This document shows, in pieces, positions 24,201-36,263 of a stretch of 64,000 nt of DNA. The position numbers were made by a program, and so were the translations under genes. The notes beneath the pieces are model-generated. The model was not told where the DNA came from. It ran no database searches and worked only from the letters and a program-made list of their open reading frames with translations. The stretch is from Petunia secreta (Eukaryota > Streptophyta > Magnoliopsida > Solanales > Solanaceae), in NCBI GenBank assembly GCA_029990175.1, contig JARKIP010000065.1:1217001-1281000 (forward strand), read 5' to 3'. Each line of letters opens with the position of its first letter. Position 1 is the stretch's first letter.

Positions 24201-24865
24201 TTACTGATTGTTGATGTGTTCGGGATACCTATATGTTCTGGCTATCTTGCGTTCTTGGTTGTTGATGAGTTTGTGATTCCATACGTGTTTCTAGTTATTA
24301 TTTGGCTCTGCTTTTTCATAATCTTAATAAGAGGAATTTGGTTTATCTGTCTCTTTTCTCTGTGGCTAGCTATCCTATTCTTTGAGGTGGCTAGTCTACC
24401 CCACTTATTGAGTCCTTTTGACTCACCCCTGTTTGTTGTTTTTTTTTTTTGTCTATCTATTTTGTTTCGGCAGGTTCGCTCCAGGATTGAGTTCGCCACA
24501 TTGTGAAGGAGCGAAGACGACTTCAGCTGTCAGGGTGAGCCAGCTTTTATTCCGGATAGCCACCAGTATTATGTTTATTATTTCAGTTGCATTTTGCTCC
24601 CTTCAGGAGATATTTGTCTTCTTCTGTACTCTTGGATGTCTAGTCTGGATAGTCCTAAACCTAGTATGCAGGGTAGTCACCTATAATTTCTTTTGTACAG
24701 CTTAGAGGTATCAGTATGTCTGTGCTTCTTTTTCTAAGTCTTGTTCCTATTTATGAATTGGATTATATTTATTTTCCTAATTTAATTGGTAAGGGTTCGC
24801 CCGACGGGTCTAGGGGAGGATGTCGGGTGCCCGCACGGTCTAGCCGAATTTTGGGTCGTGTTAGT

Positions 24866-24881
24866 TGGTATCAGAGCCAGG
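24866..24881 (+). promoter_or_regulatory. Element C primer-binding site (Met-tRNA)
   Basis: TGGTATCAGAGCCAGG two bases after the 5' LTR, the standard initiator Met tRNA complement. Confidence 0.9.
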
Positions 24882-25067
24882 TTTAGAGTCTATCCAGACT
24901 AAGACAGTGTCTAGTAGAGTCTCACTGATGGGTACGTAGACGTCCGTACTTATCTACGAGGGCTATGATGGCATTTAGAAAGTTTCACTTCCTTCATTTC
25001 TGATCGTGCGTCGGTCTAAGATTCAAAAGTATTTTTGTTAATTCGTTAATTCCTTCGTGGTAATAGT

Positions 25068-26530
25068 GAATCCTCGTGTGACGAATCAACAAACGGTATG
25101 AGTTCAAGACGAAGCAGTCTAGCCTGGGGTTAGCACTGACGAAGCCCCGAGAGTTTTTTATCGTGCTGATGATCTAACTACGGAGGTCCCAGCTGTAGGA
25201 GCTCGCATTAGGCAAGGGAGCAGGGCCTTGTGGTTCCATTGGCTCTCTACGATGCTTTTATGAGAAACTTGGCGACGTAGATACCGCAAGAACCTATTAT
25301 TTGCTAGACAGCTTATCAGGTTGCCGCAGATGGAGACGTTCGGTCTCAGGGAACTCCTTTTCCAGTTCTTAATATTGCCGCAGTAAAGTATCTTCCGGAG
25401 GCAGCATGTGTTGTGCCTCCAGTTGTTCTGGCTGGTTAGGCAACTGAGGTAATTATTGGGTCCGAGTGCTCAAAGAGATTGTATTATTTTACGCGGTTGA
25501 ACATCTGGATATTCCCAAGCAATGCATAAGATAAACCTCGTGATTTTTTTTAAATAAAATAATATGAGCGTATTCTTCGAGCTCTTGATTGTATCGAGCG
25601 GTATGGTGTTGATTATTCTTCTTTCCAGTTTCAGGGGTCCAGCCTTGAATTGGTGGACCGCTCTCTTATTAGCTAACTTGGTTCGATTTTCCTTCTAGGT
25701 TCATGGAAAAGTTCCTTTCGAGTAGCGAGTGAGATGAAAAGTGTTTCTAGTTTGAGTGGATTGGACAGGGTAGCCTGTCGGTGAGCCTGTTGGTTTCAGA
25801 ATATGAGATTGAATTCTATAGAATGGCTGAATATGCATTAGAACTAGTCCATGAGCCTTTCGAGAGATACAAAGATTTATTGGTGACCTTTCCCCTTCCT
25901 TGAGATCCCAGATGGCTCGAAAAATTGAGGTTGGGACTTCATTTGATGTCGTTGTTGATATTGCTCAAAGGTATTAGGCATACCATATGTTAGAAAGGGA
26001 AGAGTTAGAGTAGGAGAGTAAGAAATTCCGTGGACCTGGTGGGCAACCATGGTACCGCATTTGGAGGTAAAAGTTCTGATTATTTTGAGAGGTCACCTTC
26101 CAGGTTATCTCAGCGTGTGTCACGTGATTCTTAGAGTGCTCCAGTAGTTCGTCAATATCAGACCCAGTTTTTCTCTTTGTAGCTTTCAACAATCTGTCCA
26201 GCTTTCATTTTCAGTGAAAAGGTGTTATCATTGTCGTGAGTCTGATATCCTTTGAAGAGTTTTCCTGTTATCATTTTCGTGATTCTGGTTATCCTTTGAG
26301 GAGTTTTCCCTTACTCCGACAAGTAGGCAGTCGTCTTTTCTCTCATCATCAGGCATCTGCACAGTCGTAGGGGATTTCATTTAGATCTCAATCAGCCAGA
26401 GAAATGCCACCATCCAGTAGGGGTTGAGAACGTGGTGGCAGTGGTTCTTCAGAAGGTGATTATCAGGGTAGTAGCTCAACTCAGCTGCAGAGGCAGTTCT
26501 ATGAACTGCTTGTCTGACGGGATGCTGAGG
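25068..26530 (+). pseudogene. Element C gag remnant
   Basis: Fragments in several frames: NPRVTNQQTV near 25070 (its start codon reads GTG), GPALNWWTALL near 25645 from the gag core, and SLRSQMARKIEVGTSFDVVV near 25900. A duplicated zinc-knuckle segment lies at 26215-26310 (CYHCR... and a second CYHFRDSGYPLRSFP). Frequent stops show long decay. A Ser/Gly-rich tail follows to 26530. Confidence 0.65.
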
Positions 26531-27625
26531 TATCCGATATAGTAGACCCTGAGATTTCTTCCTCTCTTAAATGTGAGTAATATTTGATTCTCTCGATCGA
26601 TCTGGAAATGGTGTGTCTTATCATGTTTCGATGGTTTCTTTGGATGTCGTTTCTATTAAGAATCGGTTGCAGTAGAGGGGTGAGCTTCTGATATGATTTA
26701 TTCCTGGCATTTGTGATGACCCTACTAGTTTATCTTGTTTAAATGTCAGAGATTTATGAATGAGTATCAGTATTGTTTGCTTGGCATCTTGTTGTGCCTC
26801 ATTCTGTTATAATGTCAAGTTAGTCTACCGCTCTTTGGAATTCAGTGTTGGTAGGATGATAGGATTCTTATTCATCACCATCAGAAAATGTCATTGTTTC
26901 TTCAGATGTAAAGTTATTAATAAATAATACTCGATCTATGTGTTTGCTCTTTGTTTGAGACGCTAGTAGAGTCATGTTATTCCATGAGCTTGTCTCGGCA
27001 TAAAAGGGTTTTCTGGTAAATTGTCAGAGTTTTCTTTTATAGGAAGGTTAAATTAATCTAGATGTCATTCCATAAAGCTTATTTAATGCCTATCTCTTCA
27101 ATTGCGATTCTTTGGTTAGCCTGACTCGGAGGTAGTGTAGCTCTGGGAGCCAAGCAAATAAAAGATGAGCTTCCTGAAGCTCTCATTATTTCTATCCTCA
27201 GTCTATTACCGTCTCTTCTTTATCGGCACTGGTGAGCTTAGGCGGTCAGTAGCCTCTTATGATGTTCCCTGTGTGGAGCCAGAGTGCGTGTAAAGGTAGC
27301 CGGGTAGGCACATTGTTGTTTTTCAAGGCTACTAAGGGTAATGAGAGGCATCATTTGACCTCTGATTTGATTCATCAGGCGATGGTGCTTATGGCAAAGG
27401 TATGGAGTTGTGAACTCGAGAGTTGCAGCTGTTTGGCAACTCGAAAGGGTAGTCTGGTAGCATAGGTCAGCCTACGTTCGGCTTTTAGCTAAATCTTCTT
27501 TAGTCCAGCAGACTGTGCGAGGATGGTTATTCATATTCAAATAGCTGTATGAGTTTGTGCTTTAAGTGGAGGAGTCTTCCTCCAAATATTGAATGGTAAT
27601 ACTAAATCTCTAAAGGCGTTGATAC
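26531..27625 (+). pseudogene. Element C decayed pol remnant
   Basis: No RT block can be read. Near 27410-27560 a segment resembling the RNase H/integrase linker of A appears (ARELQSL in A; TRELQLFGNSKG here), followed by FKWRSLPPNIEW. The rest shows only scattered stops. Low support beyond position and order. Confidence 0.4.
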
Positions 27626-28160
27626 CACTTTTGTCAAGACCCAACCTAGGGCCACGAAAGCAACCTACAATGAGTGTCGATCATTGTTAAACTAACTATT
27701 AATGCCAGAGATAAGCTGGCAACCTGATCATATATATACGTACCTATCTAATGAAAGCATAAAGTCTGGAAAGATGACACGACTTTAACTTGCTGGCAAT
27801 TAGAACATTGAGCCACAAATTCTGCTATATCACACTTCATTCCGTCCCACCAATAAATCTGCTTAAGATCATGGTACATCTTAGTCGAACCTGGATGAAC
27901 AGTGTATTTGGAATAATGTGCCTCTATCATAATCTGTCCACGTAAATCTGCAACATCAGGAACACAAAGTCTATCTTTATACATGACAACACCGTCAGTG
28001 GTAACCCCTTATGGTGACTCCAGATTTCTTCTGGCTATCTATCTGCATTCAACTAGAACTGGATCCTCATACTGACGCTGTTTTACTTCATGAAAATTTA
28101 GAGTTAAAGGTCTAGTGCAGCTTATCGTCCATCCATCATTGGCATATCTCCTTCACACCT
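27626..28160 (-). pseudogene. Inverted integrase fragment inside element C
   Basis: Minus-strand frame 27984-27748 encodes DRLCVPDVADLRGQIMIEAH, then HPGSTKMYHDLKQIYWWDGM and CSNCQQVK: the HHCC zinc-binding domain of a Ty3/gypsy integrase, in the opposite orientation to C. At 27632 TGTCAAGACCCAACCTAGGG looks like an LTR end of another gypsy family. This is probably a truncated minus-strand element or an inversion. It extends to an unclear right border before 28900. Confidence 0.65.
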
Positions 28161-28938
28161 CAACTCTTTGAGAAGTTACTTTAGCGTTATAAATGCACAT
28201 GTAATCAACTTTGTTGCTGGTATTCTGCCTCAGCTCATGGTCCAACTACATGTCTCTTTTATTTTCACTTTTTCAAGTCATAATATTTCCAATTCAAAGA
28301 CAATACCCTGAAGTAGATGTTCAGTCTGAAGATCATTCCCGGTCTGCATCATACTATCCAGTAGTATTTGCATGATCCTTATCCTTATATGATAGACCAT
28401 GTTCAGATGAACCTTTGACATACATTAGGATATGAGTAACTACATTCCCACAAGGAGCTTGCGGAACAACACTAACATCAACTGAGATGTTGCATAGTGC
28501 GTTCGTAAAAAATAATATAGCTTGCATCAAATCTTCTATAGTGTGTAATGACAAAGTACATCGAAAGCTCCCCCTATTGCATCAAGCGTGAGCTAATTCT
28601 TAGTTCCATCGACCTGTTCTAGATCAAAAGGTATATCGAAGAGGTGATTATCGGCTGAATCATGTTAATCCATCCAGAGTTTTGTGAATCTTTGTTTCGA
28701 AAATGTAGAACTCTCCACTCGTGATCTAGGAAGGATCAGTGCAGTCAGAATAAGCTGGGCAATGGCGTTATGATATTATCCAGCTATGTTTTTATCCAAG
28801 AGTTCGATATGCGTGTTATAATTCTGATCCTGTAATCAAGAAATAATGTCCGTGGAGTAGCTCATAAAGGTCGTACAAGTTCTGTTGTTATCTGCGTGAA
28901 TCTTGCTTTAGACATAGGCTCGTTCGAGGACGAACGAG
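28161..28938. other. Element C interior, unassigned
   Basis: No coherent coding frame. The last 100 bases (ggctcgttcgaggacgaacg...) match the region before the A polypurine tract at 55055. Confidence 0.4.
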
Positions 28939-28956
28939 AGTATAAGTGGAGGAGAA
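28939..28956 (+). promoter_or_regulatory. Element C polypurine tract
   Basis: AGTATAAGTGGAGGAGAA directly before LTR start TGAAACG. Confidence 0.75.
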
Positions 28957-31667
28957 TGAAACGACCTCGGTTAGTCGTTTCAGAAGATAGGACTCCGATT
29001 GGCGTGTCGATAATTTTAAAATATTCATAAGTTCCATTGGGACTTGTCTGTAAAATTTGAGTTAAATCAGACCTCGTTTGGTAGGCATCGGAAGAAGGTT
29101 TCAATTTTTATTGTCGATAAATATTAAAAAGAGATTTTCGAGCTCGGTTTTGGCGAATGAGCTCCGGTTCGAAATTCGAAAGCACCGTTAGGTTCGTAAG
29201 ATTATTTATAAATTTTGTGAACTTTTGAAAGTGAATTTCGATGTTGTTCGGCTAGTTTCCGCTAAAATGTCGAAATTTAAATAATTTGACTTTTACCATT
29301 TAATTTGCATATTGAGTTTTGGAAGTCTGATTTGAGATCCGTCTTAGCGAGTATGCTACATATATTTTGTATAACTTATATGCAAAAGTTGGAATTATTT
29401 TGAATATCGTAGGGCACCGTTTTAATTTTTGTCACGAAAAAAAAAGTAAAAGAAAATAAAAAAAGGACAAAAAGACAAAAAGACAAAAAGAAAGAAAAGG
29501 GATTCAATGGGCGGTGCTATGGGATACTAATCCCATAGCCTAAACATTCTAGAAAACATATAACAGAAACGGAAACGAAACAGAGAAAAATGAAAAAATG
29601 CAGTGAGGGAAAAAAAATACCATAAAATAAGAAAAAAGGCCGGAGAAAAGTAGAATTTTCACTCTGAAACATTCAGATAATGATCCTAAAATATTATTTG
29701 ACTTTATTACGTGTGTTTGAATATATTTTAACGGTAAAAATTGGGATATTATACATCATTTTAATAAGTTCAATTAATAGTTTAGAGGGTCAAATGGACC
29801 CCGATAATGGAATTGATTATATATTCGTACTCAGTGAGTTATGGGCAACATATAAATGTAATTTATTTAGAATTTGGTTAGGTGACCATAGACCCTGTAC
29901 ATAGGCTTGGTCTGCGTATTGCGTATGTGAATAGGGTATCAGGTTCCTAACCGGATTGCCCTAAGATGTGAGGAATGAAGCCTTTAACCTAATTTGATAT
30001 ATTTTTCTGCTTATTGAATAGAGTGAGATTGTTTGGCAATGAAACAAAAGGATAAAGCGGTTGTTGATTAGTAATGCCAACTTTTGGAAGAGGTAAGTGT
30101 TTATATCAAATTTTTTGGAAGCACTTGGCCTCATGGATTTTCTACCACGTGTTCCTTAGGTGTGTAGCTGCCGATAGGCATACTCATTACGCCTTAGCTT
30201 TGTATTTACATTGTGTATTATATGTTAAGCCCTGTTGTTGGTATTGCATTGAGCATATGAGCATTGCACTCTAGTTTTGAGCATTGCATATACTTCTCGG
30301 TAATCGATGTGAGTCCCGAGCCGTTGAAGGGTCATTATTGCATATACTTCCCAGTTGGCGATGAGAGTCCCGCATCGGTGAAGGGTCATTATTGCATGTA
30401 CTTCTCGGTAATTGATGAGAGTCCCGAGCCGGTGAAAGGTCATTATTACATATACTTCCCGGTAATCGATGAGAGTCAGAGCCTTATTGCATATATCTCC
30501 TGGTAGACGATGAGAGTCCCGCGTCGGAGATAGGTATCAGGCATATGTGACTGCATGGCATCATATTGCATTCATACGCTCCATTGCATCATATTGAGGG
30601 TAGGAGGATCCCGCCCAGGAGCAGGAGGATTCTGCTCCATTGCATCATATTGAGGGTAGGAGGATTCCGCTCCATTGCATCATATTGAGGGTAGGAGGAT
30701 TCCGCCCTGGAGTAGGAGGATTCCAGTCCATTCATTTGACACATGTGACCCTTTGCATCATATTTCATTTCATACCACTGTGTAGACTTGTGGTAAATAA
30801 CTACTGTTCTGCTTATACGTGCATTGCTTATTTGACTTTATATTTCTGGCTCGTATTCTGGGTGGAGGGGATCGGCTTGCACGTCGCAGCGATATAAATA
30901 TATGGATCGGGTTGCACATCGCAGCTGTATGAATACATGGATCGGGTTGCATGCCGGAACAGGATGAATTTATGGATCGGGTTGCATGCCGCAATAGGAT
31001 GTATTTCTGATTGTTTATGTGTTCGGGATACCTATATGTTCTGGCTATCTTGCGTTCTTGGTTGTTGATGAGTTTTTGATTCCATAAGTGTCTCTAGTTA
31101 ATTATTATCTGGCTCTGCTTTTTCATAATCTTAATAAGAGGAATTTGTTTTATCTATCTCTTTTCTCCCTGGCTAGCTATCCTATTCTTTGAGGTGGCTA
31201 GTCTGCCCCACTTATTGAGTCCTTTTGACTAACCCCTGTTTGTTGTTTGTTTTTGTCTATCTATTTCGTTTCGGCAGGTTCGCTCCAGGATTGAATTCAC
31301 CACGTTGTGAAGGAGCGAAGACGACTTCAGCTGTCAGGGTGAGCCAGCTTTTATTCCGGATGGCCACCAGTTTTATGTTTATTATTTCAGTTGCATTTTG
31401 CTCCCTTCAGGAGGTATTTTTCTTCTTCTGTACTCTTAGATGTTTAGTATGGATAGCCCTAAACCTAGTATGCTGAGTAGCCAGCTGTAATTTCTTTTGT
31501 ACAGCTTAGAGGTATCAGTATGTCTGTGCTTCTTTTTCTAAGTCTTGTTCCTATTTATGAATTGAATTATATTTATTTTCCTAATTTAATTTGCAAGGGT
31601 TCGCCCGACGGGTTTAGGGGAGGATGTCGGGTGCCCGCACGACCTAGCCAGATTCCAGGTCGTGTCA
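28957..31667 (+). repeat. Element C 3' LTR
   Basis: 2711 bp, TGAAACG...GTGTCA. Same subrepeats as the 5' LTR with fewer copies in two arrays. Confidence 0.85.
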
Positions 31668-31672
31668 GTAAT

Positions 31673-32033
31673 ATTGCAACAATTAGCTTTTAAACATAAT
31701 AGGTGGGCTGGGTCAATGTTTTGGGCTAACTTTTCTTTCTATTTTTTATTAAGACTAATTGGCTTTTTTAAACTAGACTACACTAATTGTCATTTTGAAA
31801 TTAATTAACCAAGTAATTAACACACAAAACTTATAAGATTAATCAATTAGCACAAAATTTAATTAAATATTAATCATAATTGAATCCTATTTTTGGAAAT
31901 TTTCTAACATTTTCTTAATTAACTGATTAAAACAGCTAAGTAAAGGGTAAAATCTAGCAATTATCACACAATAATTAATGCACCTATTTTATGCAATTTT
32001 TGTATTTTTGTGTGCCAAAATTAGGTGATTACA
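31673..32033 (-). repeat. Element B 5' LTR, proximal part
   Basis: Resumes after element C and aligns with 9785-10030 plus 11360-11494, ending GGTGATTACA. This piece is the uninterrupted counterpart that proves G is an insertion. GCTGA (32034-32038) follows as target duplication. Confidence 0.85.
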
Positions 32034-32518
32034 GCTGAGTCATCCTTAGTTACTCAGATTAAGGGCAGACAGTTTGAGAATCATCATTTGCAGGACTTAC
32101 GTGGGTGTGTCCTAAGTGGAGGAGTTCCTTCATTCGAGCTTGACTCAGATAGCATTCTTCGATTTAATGGCCGACTCTTTGTCCCTGATGTCGGAGATTT
32201 GAGGCAGTCAGTGCTTTGTGAGACTCATAGCTCGCATTATTTTATTCATCCTGGCATTATCAAGATGTATCATGATATCTGAGAGTTATATTGGTGGAAA
32301 GGAATGTGTTTGATTATGTGTCTCATTGCTTGAACTGTCAACAAGTTAAGTTCGAGCACCGGAGATCTGCAGGGTTAGCTCGGGGGCATTGCCCATTCCT
32401 CAATGGAAGTGGGAGCAGATCATGATGTATTTTTTAGTTGGTCTGCTAAAGACCCTGCGGCGCCATGATTCGTTTTGGGTCATTATTGACCGCTGACTAA
32501 ATCAGCTCACTTCATCCC
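32034..32518 (+). pseudogene. Element A integrase N-terminus
   Basis: The frame resumes with ESSLVTQIKGRQFENHHLQD, then RFNGRLFVPDVGDLRQ and the zinc-binding HSSHYFIHPGIIKMYHD with a later CLNCQQVK. A stop at 32281 and frame changes follow. The catalytic core begins near 32405 (QWKWEQIMM; the first catalytic Asp of WE-x-I-x-M-D is lost) and is cut at 32518 by element E. Only 485 bp separate the head-to-head Ogres B and E. Confidence 0.85.
32514..32518. repeat. Target-site duplication of element E, left copy
   Basis: ATCCC, repeated exactly at 53966-53970. Removing E and one copy gives an open integrase frame across the junction. Confidence 0.95.
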
Positions 32519-32854
32519 TGTAATCACCTAATTTTGGCACACAAAATTCAAAAATGCTCAAAATATTCGTATTAGATTCTTAGGACGTGTCGTCAATTTT
32601 TCTGGACGTCTAGTGTTTGTTCTTAATTAAATTTGTTTCTAATAAGGACGTTAAAATTCGAAAATTAACAAAAATCACTTGTTACGTGCTTAATTTTTTG
32701 TAATTCTATGTTTAATTGTGATAGTGTTGTAAAGTATGTGGTTTGATTTTAGTTTAGTTGTGTGTGCATAAATAATTTTATGGCCATTTGTAAAAAATAT
32801 CACAGCCCAAATACAAGTCCACCAGCCCATTTAATTACCCGGCCCACACCCCCA

Positions 32855-32863
32855 ATATATAAG
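32855..32863 (+). promoter_or_regulatory. Upstream TATA-like box in E 5' LTR
   Basis: ATATATAAG, 65 bp before an ATG (32920) opening a 61-codon frame kept in both LTRs. Possible start point unrelated to the main LTR promoter. Copy at 50277-50285. Confidence 0.35.
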
Positions 32864-34651
32864 CCTAAATTCTCATTTTTTGCCATTTTTACACAAAAAC
32901 ACTCAAAAATAGAGGAACCATGCCAAAATTTCCTCTCAACTCGCCGGAAATCGCTCCACGGCGGAGCCACCGGCCGGCCACCGCGCTGCCGCCGCCGGCC
33001 ACCACCTCCGGTGGCCGGAAAAATACAAAAAGCATATCAATCGATAGATCTCGACCCTCCCATTCCATTTCTCAACTCCGTTTCTCCAAAATCCCAACGG
33101 TTTAGCGTAGATCGACGGTCAAAGCTTCGGTCAAAGTTGAAAATCCGGCCATTTTGAATTTTTCCGGTGAGTTTCTTGTTCCTTTCTCGTCTTTTGCTCC
33201 TCCCTACCTCTCCCATACCCTTTTTTCCCAAAAAAACCCGTTTCCCCTTTTGCACCCGTTTCTGATTTTTATTTTTTCTCTTTTCCTTTTTCCGTTTCTG
33301 TTTCTTCTGTTTCTTTTCTTCCCTTTTCTTATTCATTTTTCTGTTTTTGTTTGATGTTGTTGTTTGGGAGTTGTGGAGGTTTTGTTTGGAGAAGGTTTGT
33401 TTTGATTTTGTCAAGGTTGAGGCGAGTTTGATTTTAATGTTGTTTCAACTGAAAAAAAAAACTGGTGGGATGACTGTTTGATGAACGGAGGTAGCGGGGG
33501 TGCTGTTTTGTGTTCAGTGGTGTCGAGGCAGTGATGATGTTGTGGAGATGACGAGGGAGCTGTGACAACGACTCAGTAGCGACGCAACCGTAACAGTGTC
33601 TGCGAGACAGTGTGAATGGCGAGGCAGCGGCTTTGGCTCGCGAGGATTGGTTCGTGGCTGCCCCTAGCTGTTTTCTTGACAAGGCAATGGCTCGACGATG
33701 GCAGTGACGCTGTACTCACATCGACAAGACTGCAGCGAGCGAGCCTTTTGCTTGGCATAAGCTTAGACGGGTTAGCAATGAACTTGGATCTTTTCCTTTC
33801 GTTTTCCTGTTTAGTAGTTAAAACCTTAGCGAAGTGAAAGAAAAAAACTTGTATTAGTATAACTTTAGTGTAGTATTGAGTTGTAGGCTGTCCGAGCTCA
33901 CGTGTGATCCTGAATAGCCCGTGTCTTTTATTCACAAATGATAAGCATGAAAGTTGATTTGCAATGGCTTGCACTTGTTTATCGGTTTAATCCCCGGAGC
34001 TTGTCTACTTCCGTTAGGATTAGTTCTATTAGTGGAAAGATGCAGACTGCTTAATTCATAAATTGTGTTTTCGTGGTAGCTTGTTTTGCTTGTTTCATTT
34101 GTTATAGTAGCTAATATGATTCCCTTTTAAGTTAAAAGTACTGTTAGTTACACCTTTGTAGTTCCAGTCTAAGCTATGAACTGTAATATGTTTGAATCAG
34201 TCTTATTAAGATGCTAAAATATGCCTTGTTCAGTTTTATTTTTGAGTTTTCATTAATCCTAGACCACTGGTTTAGATGTTCATTAAAAATGAGTTGGTGT
34301 TCTTTTGGTTTGGTTAGTCTGAATCACTGGTACTGTTTGGGAGTAAGTCTTGGATTTGTTAGTTATGATTTTGAAATTTGGTTGCATTTTAGTTAGTTTC
34401 AAGTTAGTTTGGGGCTGATTTTAGTTGGTTTAGTTGGTCTTGGACTTTCAAGTTAGTAATGAGTGTTTGATGTCCTTTAAAAGGACATTTCCTTGCCTTA
34501 GTTCAGCTTTTTTGGGACTGTTTGGCTGCTGAAACAGTGCCCTGCAGCAGCTGTATTTTCTGAAAAAATAGGACTAAAACACTCAAGTATAGGGGTGTGG
34601 GCTTGTACCTTTTGTACAAGTCCACACTCCAACTTTCTCTTACCTTTCAGC

Positions 34652-34660
34652 TATAAAAGG
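34652..34660 (+). promoter_or_regulatory. Main LTR TATA box of element E
   Basis: TATAAAAGG in a C/T-rich setting with A-rich downstream sequence (cacaaaaaattgagagaaaa). Likely the U3/R promoter. Copy at 52074-52082. Confidence 0.6.
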
Positions 34661-36263
34661 CATTGAATGCCCTCATTTAAGACACAACTACCAGCTGAAA
34701 GATAGCACAAAAAATTGAGAGAAAAACACTTAAAGAAAATTAGTAAGTTTTGAGAGGAGATTTAGAACCAAAAAGCCTTTACTTCATAGGCCTTTTGGAG
34801 CATAAATCTTTAAGTTTAGGGGGTTCAAATAGGAGTTTAAAGGGGCTGTTTCGGTGCTGATTTTTGGAGGCGTTTGCTACTGTTTTTTTTTGTTTGGTTT
34901 GGTTTGGCTAAAAGCTCGTTAGATCTTGTTACTTGTTTGTGCCAAGAAGTTTACTCACTAGGTAAATATTCCAACTCTTGCATTATACTTTTACTTTGTA
35001 TATATTTGTCATGTTTAAAGATGATCTATGCATGGAAACGAGCTTGATAAGAGTTATCCCATTTTGCTTACGTTCGTGTTTGAGCAATTCTTTTAACTAT
35101 TTGTCATAAGAAATGATAAGAATCTAGAATGGTTTAATCTAGGCCCAATACATGTTGCTTGACCACGTTGAGTTCCATTAATAGTTTGCATATGATTTAT
35201 TAAGCAAGTATATTTTGGTGACTCATTTTGTGTTTTTAACTATGTATATAAATATATATTTGAAATCGTGAGCCACTTGTGTAAAAATGGTTTGAGACTG
35301 ATATAAGTAGGCAAAAATAGGACATAAGTGCAAAGCGAATCAACACTGATTTCTGAAACGAGTAGGCTCAAAATTAGGGTGTTTTCTTTAAATCTGACCA
35401 CTTAAATCTGATCACATGTTATTTTATATGGCCACCATTTGGAATAAGAATAGAAATATGGTCAATTGTGCAAAACAGGCTTTTAAAACTGCCCATTTTC
35501 AAAAAAAAAAAAAAAAGCCTTCAGCCCAATATTGTTGCTAAACTGTAAACGTTTCACTTTTTACCAATAATCTGCTCCATTTTTCATGCAAACCCCTATT
35601 AGTTCTATAAGGTCCATGTGCCATTGTCTACTACCCTTCATTTATTCTCAAAAGCATAATAAATTGTTGTTTACAAATTAAGGAGAAGGAACTTATATAT
35701 ATATATATATATATATAAAGTACTAATATATTTTGCACGTTTAGCTCAACTTCAAATGATATTTTTACTCATGGCTACAAGTGTTTTATTATTATTATTT
35801 TTTTTTTCAACAAATCTATTTAAATATTGCAAATTTTTAACCATTTATATTTTGAATTAGTCAAAGTGCATTCTACTTTGACATAATTACCCATCCAAAA
35901 ATGTAACGATTAGGCAAATTAAATAGGATTGAAAAGATTTACTCGATTAGGCACAACGATAAGTGTGGCTTGTGGTCCGCTTGTTACGCAAAAAATAAAT
36001 AAATAAGATAAATTAATTCTAAATTGATTATTATTGAGGTTAATAAAATTCTTTTTTTAAGAGAAAATAGACCAATCCTTTATGAGGTTGGGATTGCATG
36101 ATACATTTTAAACATTTATTTACGCATCTACTCATTTACTGTAAATCGAAGTGTAAATTCGTCCAATCCTCTGTGAGGTTGGAAAGGAATGATACGCTTT
36201 TAATCAAAGTATAAATTAACGACATTAATATAACAACCATATTTAATAAATTAAAATTGTGAC

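Larger units (their letters stand above)
22165..24863 (+). repeat. Element C 5' LTR
   Basis: 2699 bp, TGAAACG...GTGTTA. Its final CA has become TA. Includes several internal tandem arrays listed separately. About 94-95 percent similar to 28957-31667, with a roughly 60 bp indel near 23310. Confidence 0.85.
22165..31667 (+). mobile_element. Element C: Tekay-type LTR retrotransposon with decayed, rearranged interior
   Basis: Two 2.7 kb LTRs begin TGAAACGACC and end GTGTTA/GTGTCA, related to the 3' LTR of A. They flank a 4.1 kb interior with Met-tRNA primer site and polypurine tract. Flanks CTAAT (22160-22164) and GTAAT (31668-31672) are a target duplication with one mismatch; the empty site is seen at 9768-9790. 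Gag is traceable, but RT is not, and a foreign minus-strand integrase fragment is embedded. Confidence 0.85.
7901..32033 (-). mobile_element. Element B: Ogre-like (Tat lineage) non-autonomous element, gag only, with nested insertions
   Basis: LTRs start TGTAATCACC and end in GTGACA on the minus strand, like element E. The primer site, polypurine tract, leader and gag all match E, but ORF1 and the whole pol (RT, RNase H, integrase) are absent: the 7.6 kb interior (11495-19120) has leader, gag and a long 3' UTR. The 3' LTR contains solo LTR G, and the 5' LTR contains element C. LTR copies are about 93-95 percent similar by eye, older than E. It probably relied on proteins from E-like elements. 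Confidence 0.85.

Noticed and set aside
24242..24706. Overlapping frames of 85-96 codons in the C LTR
   Set aside because: Compositionally driven, different between the two LTR copies (31225-31476), and without domains.
28354..28554. Minus-strand frame with HILMYVKGSSEHGLSYKDKD, resembling a Ty1/copia RNase H start
   Set aside because: The resemblance is one short segment. No copia RT or later RNase H motifs surround it, so I do not call an element.
33037..33414. 125-codon Lys/Arg-rich minus frame in the E LTR, repeated at 50459-50836
   Set aside because: Low-complexity product of a T/C-rich tract; repeated only because it lies in both LTRs.
33573..33974. 133-codon minus frame in the E LTR (copy at 50995-51396)
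   Set aside because: No domain, no support beyond LTR identity, and antisense to the LTR promoter.
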